From: Ailanthus altissimus
Taxonomy: Eukaryota > Streptophyta > Magnoliopsida > Sapindales > Simaroubaceae
Direction: 5' to 3'
Length of the DNA: 64,000 nt
Assembly: GCA_946807835.1 (NCBI GenBank)
Contig: CAMPEX010000001.1
Span: 1,875,001 to 1,939,000, forward strand
Program-made: the position numbers and the translations under genes
Shown: positions 46,501 to 58,979 of the stretch, one piece after another
Layout of the letters: each line of letters opens with the position of its first letter
Numbering within the stretch: the stretch's first letter is position 1
Notes under the pieces: model-generated
Told to the model about the DNA's origin: nothing
The model's input: only the letters and a program-made list of their open reading frames with translations
Databases searched by the model: none

Positions 46501-47642
46501 AGTCTTATTTGTCACTATTCTATAATATTCAAAGTTCTCGAGCTTACTACTTGATCTATTTACCAATTTATTCAAGACATTATCTATTGTATCTTAATTA
46601 CATTGGCCTATTGACAACTGACATTCAGTTGATGATACATTATCAACTGAATGTAAATATAAGAAACAATTTCTTCTATATATATAATAACCTTCAGTTC
46701 TCACACAAGAAGAGATACTAACTATTTGATATCGGTACAAAATAATTAGTATACAATATTATGCTTTTGCCAGATGAGAGAAATGACTAAAAGTCTGAAC
46801 AACTTCATCGTTCTGAAAATATTTATTTGCTATATGAAGATGAACTTCTTCTTATAGTAGCTTTAAGCATTTCTCAAATCATACAACAATTGTAGATATG
46901 AGAGGAATAGGCGGTATCTAATACACAGCTTCTTGTAGTAACAAATACTGATGAAATGCCAATGTTTTAGTAAATATTCATCTAAGGGGTTTATATTGTC
47001 TATTTCGAGGTACTTGGACAATAACGATTACAATATCCAACAATGTTGAAATGGAACAATTTTCTTTGCATTTATTATCATTTTATGGACTTTGGATATA
47101 TCAAAATAATCATTTCAGTAAGGAGCATAATAATACTTGCACTATTCTTGTGCACTTACTCCCATTGAATATCAGTAGATATTGAGATCATGATATATTT
47201 ATGAATTGACTCTGAAATCATCTTTATCCCTTTTTTAATAATTTAAACCTCTTCAAAAGAAGTATTATCAGAAACACCTCTTATCATCTATTAATCTATA
47301 ATATATTCAAATTATTACGAATCTAGAATAATTCTAAGATTCTAAGTCAGTCATAATTATTATTCTGGTGCCTTTAAGTTCTTGTGTGTCTAATGTGTAT
47401 CTCTAATGGATTACTCGTTTTCTTCTTATCTTATCTCTATAAAACAAGACAAGAGATGTTTAACGGATTCTTTTTTAATTGTTAATTTTAACGTGTTTAG
47501 ATCATGGATATCACTAGTATACATTTTTGATCTAAAAATGCATTCCCACTGCTTTACATATTTCTCGTAATCTCTTAAACGGGAAAGCAAAAATTTAAAT
47601 ATTTTAAATTTTACAGTGAGAGTAGATCTAATCAGCATTCTA
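46501..47642 (-). pseudogene. Copia gag remnant, heavily decayed
   Basis: Only traces are left: a CPKYLE-like zinc-knuckle tail near 47020-47050 and RT-unrelated AT-rich text. It lies between the leader (47643-48795) and the integrase, where gag belongs. No frame longer than 75 codons resembles gag. Confidence 0.45.
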
Positions 47643-48795
47643 CTCAGACCTCACACTTTAGTGATATTAACTTTTGTAAAACCCAAAAGGTAGATAACTC
47701 TTATCAATTGCATCTTATATAACTTTTACTACTAATCTTAAATACAACTTATCCTCACACTTTAGCGATATTAAGTAAGTATATTCCAAATTTACTCATC
47801 AATGATCAAATATAAGTTACTGATATTATCTTCACACTTTAGCGATATTGGATAATAATTTCGCTTATATTTTTCTCACCTCATGTTTAACTAACATAAT
47901 CTGAATCACACTGACCAATTCCTAGACACTTTAGCGATATTGAGAAAAAGATCGAGTTGACTAGATTATTACCGTATTGACAAGGTGGACCTTGCATAAC
48001 TGTATCTCTAATGTAATACACTTCAATCTGATTAAGGGAGATTTTTTGAATTTATAATAATAAATTTTCCGCATCTCATACGGATCTTATTCATAATTAG
48101 AATATTTGTTCATGTAAGCATAACTAACCCCCACTTAGAATTTCTATTGTGGTTAACAGCATAAAAAAATATTAACAGTTTATATAACACTATAATATAA
48201 CAATTATATTTGCATTAAATAAAGCTCGCATGCATATAATGCAAAATATAGTATATTGTTCGAAATGCCCGGTGGTATAAATTTTTGAATGCCTTGGTGT
48301 TTAACTCTTTGAAAACCCCGGAATATGCTATGTAATACCTTGGCAAAAGAAAAATATAGAAAAAAATAAAACAAATTACTCTTTTTTTGTACCCCGGTGT
48401 TCCACCTTATAACACCTCAGTGTTCAATATTTGAACACGTCAGTAATCAACTCACCAATGCCCCAACGTTACACTCTATAATGTTTCAACATTGAGTTGT
48501 TGCAGATGCCCCAGCATTATACATTATAATGCCCCCGCGTTCAATTCTTGAACATGTCACCAAGAAACCACCAATGTGCCGACGTTATACACTATAACAC
48601 CTTCACGTTGTTTGCTTTAAACACCACAACGCTCCTCAGTATTCCAAGTATAACACCCCATCGTTCATTTGGGCAGAACCTAGAATCCTGCGTTTTTAAC
48701 ACTTCAAAATACGATTTAACATATTCTGGGCATCCCCAACACTTCCAACACACAACATTAACCCAGAAACACACGAAATTATGCTCTAATACCAA
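47643..48795 (-). mobile_element. Copia 5' leader with PBS and four-copy motif array
   Basis: The primer-binding site TGGTATTAGAGC (48794-48783) lies one base from the LTR end TTAACA. Four CACACTTTAGCGATAT-like motifs are at 47652, 47756, 47833 and 47935 (plus-strand reading). A phrase array (48265-48680) repeats CCCCRRCGTT-like and AACACYATAACACC-like text. Confidence 0.85.
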
Positions 48796-49183
48796 TGTTA
48801 ACGTGTATTCATGGTGCATGCATATGATTGTGTTCATTACTCATTTAATATAATGCATGACAATTATACATAATTATACAGCGGAATTGAAAACTAAATT
48901 TTCTGAGCAACAAACATACTGAAATTGAAGTCTTGTTACACTAACAAGTCCAGAAAATCATATCTTTGAAGCCTTTGAATATTTCTTTACTTGGAGCTCG
49001 CATTGAAGTTAACTCTTGAATAATTCTAGGCTTTAACAAAGTGGTGGGATTGAAAACTCTAAAATGGCAGCATTTTAAAATAATTTCTAGTAGGATTCAA
49101 TTTCGAAATCCTTTTAAAATGGGGTTGTTTTGTTGATTTAGAAATGAAAACCTCAATGAAACAAGTTCAAAACTTGTTATTAT
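48796..49183 (-). mobile_element. 3' end of a Copia LTR, interrupted by element 49184-56324
   Basis: The LTR ends CACGTTAACA next to the PBS. Its text is cut at ACTTGTTAT (49183) by the inserted Copia element and appears to resume at 56330. Confidence 0.75.
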
Positions 49184-51359
49184 TGATGGGGATCGAATAT
49201 ATGTGGATATATGTATGTGCAATTGTGTCTATTGCTTAAAATACGTATCACATACATATTATCCGCAGCGGAAGCGTTCAAATTAAACAATAAATAAATA
49301 TATTTATCACATTATTATATTAATAAGGTAGAGAACTTACCTCAACATATAATGTTATACACGTATTTTCTCACAGTCCACATGAAAAACCAACTCATTG
49401 GCAGTTCAACATGGTGGGCTTGGTAGCTAGAACAGGAGCCCGATATCCAGGACATGATTAACTCTTAATCCCCAAAATAGCCGGGTGTATATCTACATCA
49501 TTTTCTCTAAAAGGATAAGAAATAAAGATTGAAACAATTCATAATTACTTCCATGAAACCATAAAAAAAAATAAAACAATTTAATTTTTTTTTTCTCTTC
49601 TTCTTTTCCTTTCGGCACCATTACTTCCCTTTTTCATTTTTCCATTTCATTTCTCAGCCAAATGACAACCACCATAAAAAACACACACAATTTCACACAC
49701 ACACACACATATACATATATATATCTCATATTTATTAATATAATAATATTATATATTATAATATTAAAAAAGCCACTTTTATGGAATAAATAATATTATT
49801 ATATTAAATAATAATAAAAAAAAAATAATGCTTGACAACTAATAAGCATTATTTAATATAATAATATTATATAATAAAATATTATATAATATAATATTAT
49901 ATAATATAATATTTTATTTGAGATATTTTAATTATTTAACAATTAAATAATTAATATACGAAATGACCATTTTACCTCTTATGAATAGTTACCAAATCTA
50001 CCCTTAGTAGGTCCCACCATATCTTACACTTGGGTAAACTCAACCGAGGGTCCACAATGCGCCATGTGTCATTATATAATTAGAAATAATAATTATTGAC
50101 TAATTGTTGTATTTAACACTTAAATACAGACACACACGTATTCCCATGGTACTGCTGAATATTGCTGGATTAAACATTTTAATCAAGCATGTTGCCTAAG
50201 TGTACAACGAGTACACTCTATATTGCGAGACTCCCTAGGTCCATGCCCGATTCGTCAAATGAAACTATTCCATGAGTCTGTGAGCAATGCCCTACGCACA
50301 CATTACGGATATACAAATTAGCGCGTTGAACTATGCAAACTGAGGTCACAACGCATACGCATAGTCTTTCCGTCATGATATCTTGGATGTGCGGGGATAT
50401 ATATCATCACCGTCAAATCCCCTTGTGCTCATCCATGTCTTATCTCCAGACTCATATCTCAGGGAACAATATGTGCAAACTCCTTTGCCATATTGTTCAA
50501 CCCTGACGGAACTTATTCCCGGGATTAATACTTATGGCCATAAGATTTTTCAAGATACAATCTCAAAACATCTAGATATCTAAATCCCTATGCAAGCAGA
50601 CAGATCCCGTATCTGTACACACCGAACTCCAAAAGCATCGGACCATACCCAGCGATCACACAGTGAAAGGTCAGTGACATGTGTGGAACCAAAGTATGGT
50701 GGATCACTTACAAGTCCACCGTGGCACTCAGGTCAAAGGACCACATATACTACTTAACTTAAGAGGACCCTTCGTTGACCACTTACATAGGGTGTCTATC
50801 GAAGGCCCTCGTGAGTCTGTCCCATATCCAGTCCTAATTGGATACCCATATGTCAATACGAGCCCTAAACTCACGGTCAGCTAGGAACTACCATCTATAC
50901 CCTATAGGTACGACATATGCTGATCTATATATAAAGGTCCACCGACAGACCCGCATCGGTAGAAATAGATCAAGGACAATTATTTGATAACATACTTGTG
51001 CAACTAGCATTTCCTGGCACCCGATTGCAACTCTTGTAACTATGCAGTTACTAGTATATTCCTAGGTCTATGTCCCATTACATACAAGGCTCAAACTCTT
51101 GGATCTACTGAGTATTATAACTAGCTAACACTTAGTTGTACTAACATTTAGTATTTATATCTCTCAGCGTGACTTACTATGAGCCCTTATATAAACTCCT
51201 TTAGATCTGATCTGAACTCCTTCAAGTCGTACAATGTCTGTAACGTTACATTGCATAGTATCATATTAATAGGTATTAGTGATTTAATAGGAATATACAC
51301 TTGTATAAATACACAAGTATATGTACTTTAAGGATGGTATGTAAGTACTGACCTTAACA
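49184..51359 (-). repeat. 3' LTR of the 7.1-kb Copia element
   Basis: 2176 bp, TGTTAAGGTCAGTACTTAC to GATCCCCATCA on the minus strand, preceded by the polypurine tract AAGTGAGAGAT (51370-51360). It includes an AT-rich block (49780-49920) and a GT-rich run at 49685-49710. Confidence 0.92.
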
Positions 51360-51599
51360 ATCTCTCACTTCTCTAGTGTCATTCCTGATGCATCTTATAC
51401 ACATCGACTCTACATGTTTCATAAACACTTTAAGAGTCATGGCTTTAGAAAATAGGTCCGCTAAATTATTTATAGAATACTTCTACAAATAATCACATCT
51501 CCTTAAACTAATATCCCTCTAGTCATGTGAGACTACTCTCAGCATGATTAGAGTACTAGTGTCCTCTTGGTAGCTTGGTCTATACAATGGCCTAGTTCC

Positions 51600-52780
51600 A
51601 TCGCAAACTTATGGGATAAGATTCATCTGTCTTGGAACTCTTCCAAGCCTAGCGATAAACCTATGAATCCTCACTACCGCTTCCACTGCACCAATATAAA
51701 TTAGCAGTGAATCCCAGTTTGGTGCAATTCCAACCCACCTTGTACTAATGAGAATGAGCACATTCCCAGATGTAGACTCTCTATCATCTAGGTCAAACTA
51801 GAAGTTTGACTCTGTGCATCTTCTCATTTGTAAGCCATTTCCTCCATATTTGAGAAACTTATCCTTTGTACCCTTGAGGTACCTTAGGATATGTTTGACT
51901 ACCATAAAATGGAAGTCACCTGAATCAGACTGAACTCGGCTCGTAACTCTTACAACTAAACTGATATCATGTCTCAAACACATCATAGTATACATCAATC
52001 TGTAAAACGCTGATGTATTTGGTGTATTAGACACTAAATTTTTCATCTTTCGTCTAAAGAGACACTCTCATCGAAAGATGAACACCATGTCTATTGATGT
52101 GAAATAATTTAGGAGAGTCATATCAGCTTCCAAGCTCTATCTCTATAAAGCTTTATACCTAGTATAAAGGAAGCATCTTCCCAAATTCTTTATGAAAAAA
52201 TTCTTACAAGTTACTTCTGACCGATTATAACATACTGACATGATTCTAATGACCAGTATGTCATCAACAAAAAGCATCAAGAAGACTATCATGCTCTCAC
52301 TAACCTTTCATGCACGCCAGACCAGAAGTTTAGTTGGACATAAAACCTTCAAGTTGTTTAATGAATATCTCTTACTCGAGATATCTATTCCGAAATGACT
52401 TCCTTACATCTATCTGTCAAACTTCAAAGTCATGATATGCTGCAAGAGCTAATAAAATACTAATCGATTTTAGCATCAATATTAGTTCAAAGGTTTCCTC
52501 TTATTTGATCCCAGATCACTGAGGATTACCTTTCTTAAACCAATATAGGGCCTAGAAGGTCTCTATCTTCCTTCTGGCTCCCACTACTTCTTTGTAAACC
52601 CTTTACAACCTATGAGAATAATTTCCACAGGTAGTTTAACCAAGTCCCAAACTTGATTCTGATGCATAGAGTCAATATTGTTTCCATGGCTTCTTATTGC
52701 TTCTTGAATCGATGTCTAACATACTCAATAAGTGAGCTAGACATTCTTTCCGACCTATTGGGAAGGTGTGCTAAAAGGTC
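51600..52780 (-). pseudogene. Copia reverse transcriptase / RNase H remnant
   Basis: The frame 52046-51798 contains LMYTMMCLRHDISLVVRVTS, VVKHILRYLKGTKDKFLKY and RRCTESNF, the RT-RNase H border region. RT text upstream (52250-52780) is decayed into short frames. RNase H continues to about 51600. It is the closest relative of 172-414. Confidence 0.82.
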
Positions 52781-52859
52781 ATTGCTTAATTAAGCATGAG
52801 TTCCCATCATTGGTTCATTGATTTCTAGATTGACTTCACCAAGCTCAATCTTTCTATGA

Positions 52860-53400
52860 TTCCCACGATCCAAAAGAAACTCTTCCTCTAGAATAGTGGT
52901 GAATCAAGAAACGAACACACTTCACTTCTCTAAATCATAGAACTATTATCCTATTTAATTCATAGGATACAAAATGAACCTATAGATGTACCTCTTGGGT
53001 GCTAGTTTATCCTGTTGAGTAACTCTTACAAAATAAGATACCCTACTGCATAACTCTTACGTAAGCAGGACAACCCCAAGTCTTAACTTATTTACGATAT
53101 GGCTTCCTTTCTCTTTGTATCTCATATGAAATAGAAGGAACAACTTTTGATGGAACTCTACTTAATATGCAGTTGTCTTTGGAGCAGATACTCACAGATA
53201 TAGATCGGTAACACTTATTATCAATCAGACCATATATAATAAAGTCTGATTCCTCCTCACCAAAACATCATTATGCTATGGATTACCCGGAGGACTATAG
53301 TGAGTGAGAATCTCATTCTTCCTTAAACAAACAAAAAAACTTGCTGTTGATATATTTACTTCATAGATTTAATCGAAGGGATGTGACGTACATTTTGGTA
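52860..53400 (-). pseudogene. Copia integrase C-terminal remnant
   Basis: In broken frames the minus strand shows a VPSIPYEI-like block, WGCPAYVRV-like and a GYLIL/FCILN-like series, matching the order NRVPSKxVxxTPYE, WGCPAYVK and FIGYP of Copia integrases and of 18094-18400. Stops are frequent. Confidence 0.65.
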
Positions 53401-54300
53401 TATTTAGTTATCTCCATGAATACATTATTCATAAACTGGTTAATATTACAAGCTAAGAAATTTTTTATGGTCAGATAAGAAATTCAACTATCCTTAACCA
53501 GACGGATAAGCGTCTTACGCCTATATAACCTAAACTTATATATATCATAGCTTTGTATGATTTAAGGATTCCGATCTATAGACATTTCTAATTGTATATA
53601 ATGTCTATTTATTAACTAACATTCAGTTAATAAAACATTATACTTATTGTGTAATATAACTATTATATTGCAAACAAGAAGTAAGTCAAGTTGCCCAACA
53701 ACTTGGACCTACAAGAAATCATCATTTCTTACTCTTAACTTTACTTTTACAAGCTGTTGCATTGAAGTCTCTTACAATCCCTACAACATATTGCAGACAT
53801 GAGAGGGATATGCAGTATCTTATACCTAGCTTAAATTGGCATCACATGCCCTAAAAATGTCTATGTTTGTTAAACACAAACCTGTGGGAGTCTTCTTGAC
53901 AATTATAAGGCTTGAAAGGTAGAGGGTTTTTCAATACCCAACCTTACTGTAGTGAAAACACTTTTTATCTACACGCCCTCTTATTGATCTTTGGATAAAT
54001 GTTGCCTCTAAGGATTGATGCTAGGTATCTGCCTCATCTTCTTCACCTCACACATCTGGTCTCACTAGATATACTTATAGTAAAAGATGAAGCACCCTGA
54101 ACAGAGGGTCACACTCTCTCTATTCAATCCCTTAAAGAAGAGTTATCAGAATTACCTTATGACAAACTTTGATTAATAATAAATTCAAGATTTTCTGAAT
54201 CCAGAACACTTGTGAGATTCATCCATTAGTCAGAGTAATTCCTAGTACCCTAGAGTTGGACTCCATCAACTACACACACCAACTGGTTCGTAGTGGCCAT
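53401..54300 (-). pseudogene. Copia gag remnant
   Basis: A gag start ATG at 54300 reads MATTNQLVCVVDGVQL, then GTRNYSD and WMNLTSVLDSENLEFIIN, equivalent to the W-xx-YxDWxxN opening of Copia gag. Compared with 18951-20240, most of the gag core and everything up to integrase is shortened by deletion. No functional frame remains. Confidence 0.65.
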
Positions 54301-55554
54301 TCGACTTGATAGGCCAAGATAAAGGGAGATGTAAGTGGAATATTCATTAAATCGCTAATGGAATGTTTTAAATCATGGATATACTAATTATACATTTTGA
54401 TTTAAAATGCCCTTCCATTGCTTTACATAATCTCGATAATCTCTCGAATGGGAAAACAATCTTTTAAACTATACAGCGGGAAGTAGGTCTCATTGAAATT
54501 TACTCGGGCCTCACGCTATAGCAATATTGGCCTTCGTAAACCCAATAGGTAGACAACATTTGTCAATTGCATCTCATGCAACTCTTACCACTTGATCCTG
54601 AATACATCTTATCCTCACGCTATAGCAATATTGGGTAAGTGTATTCCAGATTGACTTATCAATGATCAAATATATACTACCGATACTACCCTCACGTTGC
54701 AGCAATATTGGGTAATACTTTCACATATATTTATCTCATATCATGTTTAACCGATATAGTCCAAGCCTAACCGACCAAGTCCATCACGCTGTAGCAATAT
54801 TAGAAAAAAGGCCGACGTGACACGTCTAACACCATATTGACAAGACAGATCAGAATAAAACATTATTTCATAATGTAATATTCTTCAATCTGATTAAGAG
54901 AGATTTTTATTTCTAGGTCTCCATTCTCCTAGGGAAAGTGATTCTCAATTAATCAATTTTTTTATGTAAGCACAACTAACCCCCGTCAATAGGGCTCCCA
55001 TTGTGGTTACCAACATAGAAACATTAATCCTAGTTTATAATGCAGACCGATAACTATTATTATGGCATCTCATAACCCTAATTTATAATGTAGAATGATA
55101 ACTTTTATCAATAAATCTCATAAATCTAAAAATGCAAAATTAATTTTGAAACACTGTTCAAAACAATGTTCCAAAAATACTATAGCTGTGAATAGTAAAA
55201 ATTTACTATTTATGTCCTACTGTTTAAGTGAACAGTACCCACCACAACACTGGACGTCATTGTTGCAGTGCTGGGTGGTCAAACCCACAATGCCACATCA
55301 CCTCGTTGAGGCACTCATACTTCACCATTAGGGCTCGAATTTTAGAAACTCAGTGCCACAGCTCGGGCTAGCTAGCGTCTTAGTGCTGGGATAAAGAACT
55401 CCTAGAGCCGCAGTGCTGAGAGGTCGAATCCCCAGTGCTGCGGCACCGCCCCTTGACGCTGCAGCGCCCAATGCACCCTCTTTGGCATACCTATTTCAAC
55501 ATTTGAAACACGCCATTTACACTGGACCTTTTATATCCATTCACTCAAACAACA
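54301..55554 (-). mobile_element. Copia 5' leader with variant four-copy motif array
   Basis: Four motifs of the form CACGCTATAGCAATAT are at 54512, 54616, 54693 and 54785, in the same positions as the CACACTTTAGCGATAT motifs of the two sister leaders. A GC-rich island with AGTGCTG/GCAGCGCC words lies at 55250-55485. The PBS is lost in the deletion at about 55555. Confidence 0.85.
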
Positions 55555-56324
55555 CCCATATACGGATCCCATATCTGTACACACCAGACTTCATAAGCAT
55601 CGGACTATACCCAGGGGTCACACCATGAAAGGTCTGTGACATGCGTGGAACCAAAGTATGGTGGATCACGTATAAGCCTACCGTGGCACTCAGGTCAAAG
55701 GACCACATATACTACTCAACTCAAGAAGACCCTCCGTTGACGGCTTACATAGGGTGTCTATTGAAGGCTCTCGTGAGTCTGTCCTATATCTAGTCCTAAT
55801 TGGATACCCATATGTCAATACGAGCTCTAAGCTCACGGTCGGCTAGGAACGACCATCTATACCCTATAGGTACGACATATGCTGATCTATATATAAAGGT
55901 ATCTACCGACAGACCCACATCGGTAGAAATAGATCAGGGACAATTATTCGAGAAAATACTTGTACAACTAGCATTTTCTGGTACTCGATTGTAACTCTTG
56001 CAACTATACAGTTACTAGTATATTCCCAGGTCTATATCCCATTACAGACAAAGCTGTAACTCTTGGATCTGTTGAGTATTATAACCAACTAACACTTAGC
56101 TGTGCTAACATTTAACATTTATATCTCTCAACGTGGCTTACTATGAGCCTTTATCTAATTTCTTTTAGATCTGATCTGAACTCCTTAAGGTCGTACAATG
56201 TCTGTAAAGTTACATTGTATAGTACCATATTAATAGGTATTAGCAATTTAATGAGAATGTACACTTGTATAAATACACAAGTATATGTACATTCAGGGAT
56301 GACACGTAAGCACCGACCCTAACA
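55555..56324 (-). repeat. Partial 5' LTR of the 7.1-kb Copia element
   Basis: It matches 50590-51359 of the 3' LTR; the rest of this LTR is deleted. Confidence 0.9.
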
Positions 56325-56329
56325 GTTAT

Positions 56330-56841
56330 TTATATGTAACAAATATAGGGGGCCAAATGCAACATTTACAAACCTTTAGCCACCTTACCCTTTGCATGGT
56401 TGACACTTGTCACTCATGCATCCCATGCATGCTACCAAGTGTTAATCATGCAAAGCCCCAATGTGCCATTTATAAAACAAGTGGCTATGTGTCAAAATTC
56501 CCTTTGCCATGTAATAAGGACCTCTTTGCAACATTTGCAAAGTATGTTTCCTACTTTTCAGAGAGGTTCGAAAACGTATTCTACTTTGAGAAATCATGCC
56601 AGATCAAACCATTTAACTCGTCTTACTACCCCAATGCTCACCGAGTACACTTCATATTGTGAGACTCCCTAGGTTCACCTCTATTTTTCTTACAAAACAC
56701 TTCCACAAGTCTGTGAACAATGGCCCACACACACATTACGGATATTACAGAATAGAGCGTTGAACCATACAAGTTGAGGTCAATCATATCTATATAATCC
56801 TTCTATCACTTATATCCTGGAGGAGGAGAGACATATATCAT
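56330..56841 (-). mobile_element. Continuation of the Copia LTR begun at 48796
   Basis: After the inserted element the LTR resumes with TTATATGTAACAAATATAGG. From about 56640 it shows the family phrase GTACACTTCATATTGTGAGA. It is interrupted again at 56842. Confidence 0.65.
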
Positions 56842-58270
56842 TGTTAGAGTTGGTGTTTACATGTTATTCCAATATTGTATGAATATTAATTGTTTAATAT
56901 TTATACAATAAACATTTCAAATAAAATCGTTAATGTTAATTACATGGTACTAAGCTTGTAACGTTATAGACATTGTATGATTTGAAGAAGTTCAAATATG
57001 GTCTAAAAGAGTTTAGACTAGGGCTAAGAGTTAGCAATATTGAGAGTTATAAATGCTAAGAGTTAGCACTGCTAAGAGTGAAGAGGTTATAAAAGTGAAC
57101 AAAATTGTAAGAGTTAGAAGCCTTGTTTGAAATGGGATAAGGACCTGAGAGTATTCTATTAATGACATAGTTGTAAAGAGTTGCAATAGCTGCTAGAAAA
57201 TGTCATTATATAAGTATGTTCTCAAACACAGTGTTCCTGATCTATATTCACCAATGTGAGTCTATCGGCGAATCACTATTACATAGATTAGTATATGTCT
57301 ATAGCTGACTAGTGCAGATAGTTGTTCTTAGCTGACTATGAGCTTAGAGCTTGTATAGGCATGCGGGTATCCAGCCAAGGTTGGATACTAAATAGACTCA
57401 TGAGGACCCCAATAGATATTTAATGAAATCGTCAAAGTAAGTTCCTCTCGAGTTGAGTAGTATTCATGGTCCTTTGACTTTAGTGCTACAGTGAGCTTGT
57501 GAGTGATCCATCATACTTTGGTTCCACATATGTCAGAGACCTTTCATGGTCTGATTGCTATGTATCACTGGGTATGGTCTGATGTGCGTAGATATATGAT
57601 CCATCAGCTTACATAGGTAAGTTGAATATCTAATGTTTTGAGATTGTATCTCAAAAAATCTTATGGCCACAAGTAATAAACCCGGGAAAGGAGTTTTCCG
57701 TAGGGTTAAATAATATCGTAAAAGTGTTTGCTTATATTGTTTATTGAGATATGAATCTAGAGATAAATTCATAGATGAGCAAATGGAGATTTAACAGTGC
57801 TGATCTATATCCCCGCACATCCAGGATATAATGATGGAAAGATTATACGTATACGTTCTGACTTCAACTTGTATGGTCTAACACACTGATTTGTAATATC
57901 CGTGATGTGTGTGTAAGGCATTATTCACAGACTCATGGAATAGTTTCATATGACGAATCAGGCGTGGACCTAGAGAGTTCCAATATAAAATATACTCATC
58001 GTACACTTGGGCGGTATACTATATTGAATAGTTTAATACAGTATAAAATACAACAACTTATTATAGTTAAGTTAACTAAAGTATATGGTTATAGTGGGCT
58101 TCAAATGTAATATTTCTCAATTTTGTAATTAATTTGATTAATTGTATAATTATGTGTTCATTGTATAATTTTTTATCTTCCACTGTGCTTATATATGTAT
58201 AGGATATGTATATTTGTATAATAAACACATACACCACATGCATACACCATAGAATAATCAACACCCAACA
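56842..58270 (+). mobile_element. Copia solo LTR (1.43 kb)
   Basis: Starts TGTTAGAGTTGGTGTTTACA and ends ATCAACACCCAACA, flanked by perfect ATCAT repeats (56837-56841 and 58271-58275). It belongs with 31142-32878. It contains no coding text, PBS or PPT. Confidence 0.94.
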
Positions 58271-58979
58271 ATCATCATTGTCAAATCTCTATGTGTTCAA
58301 CCGTGAACTTATCTCCAGATTTGTATTTTTGTAAAACAATATCCGCAAACACCTTTATGATATTGTTTAACGCTGAGTTTTATGTTTTGGCCAAAAGACT
58401 TCCTAAAATACATTTCTCGGAGCATCAGGTATACAACTCACTTACATAAGTTGACGAATTCTATATCTACGCAGACCAGACTCCATAAGCATCAAACCAT
58501 ACCCACGACACCCAACGATCAGACCATAAAATATCTATGACATTAGTGGAATCAAAGCATGGTGGATCACTCATAAGCCTACCGTAGCACTTAGGTCAAA
58601 GGATCACGAATACTACTTAAATCGAGAAGACCATTCATTGACATTTATATGAGATGTCTATTAGAGGTCCTCGTGAGTCTATTCAATACCCAGTCATCAC
58701 TGAATACCTGTATACCCATATAAACTTTCACTAAGCCCATGGTCTGCTAAGACTAACCATCTAAACAATCTAGATATAGACATACACTGATCCGGAAGGA
58801 AAATTGATCGATTTATGTCGGTAACTATAGATTAGAAACTATGTTTTTGAGAACATACTGCATAATGATATTTCTTAGAACCATTTGCAACTTTTTACAA
58901 CTATGTCATTACTAATATATTCACGGGTCTTTATCCTATTCAGACATAGTTCTAATTTTTCTAAATTGGTTACTTTTAA
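58271..58979 (-). mobile_element. Last visible part of the split Copia LTR
   Basis: It continues the LTR text after the ATCAT duplication (TGTCAAATCTCTATGTGTTC onward) and shows the same phrases as 23790-24480. It is cut at 58979 by the chromovirus LTR. Confidence 0.75.

Larger units (their letters stand above)
49184..56324 (-). mobile_element. Copia element with two LTRs (7.1 kb, internally deleted)
   Basis: The minus-strand element runs from 5' LTR (partial, 56324-55555) through leader, gag, integrase and RT-RNase H to PPT and 3' LTR (51359-49184). Outer ends are TGTTAGGG (56324) and CCCCATCA (49184), flanked by GTTAT (56325-56329) and ATTAT (49179-49183), a 5-bp duplication with one change. 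The PBS and 1.4 kb of the 5' LTR are deleted at about 55555. The two LTRs are roughly 90% identical by eye over 770 bp. It cannot move on its own. Confidence 0.88.

Noticed and set aside
55413..55628. Ala/Pro-rich frame of 71 codons
   Set aside because: Produced by the GC-rich repeat island of a Copia leader running into a deleted LTR; not conserved in sister leaders.
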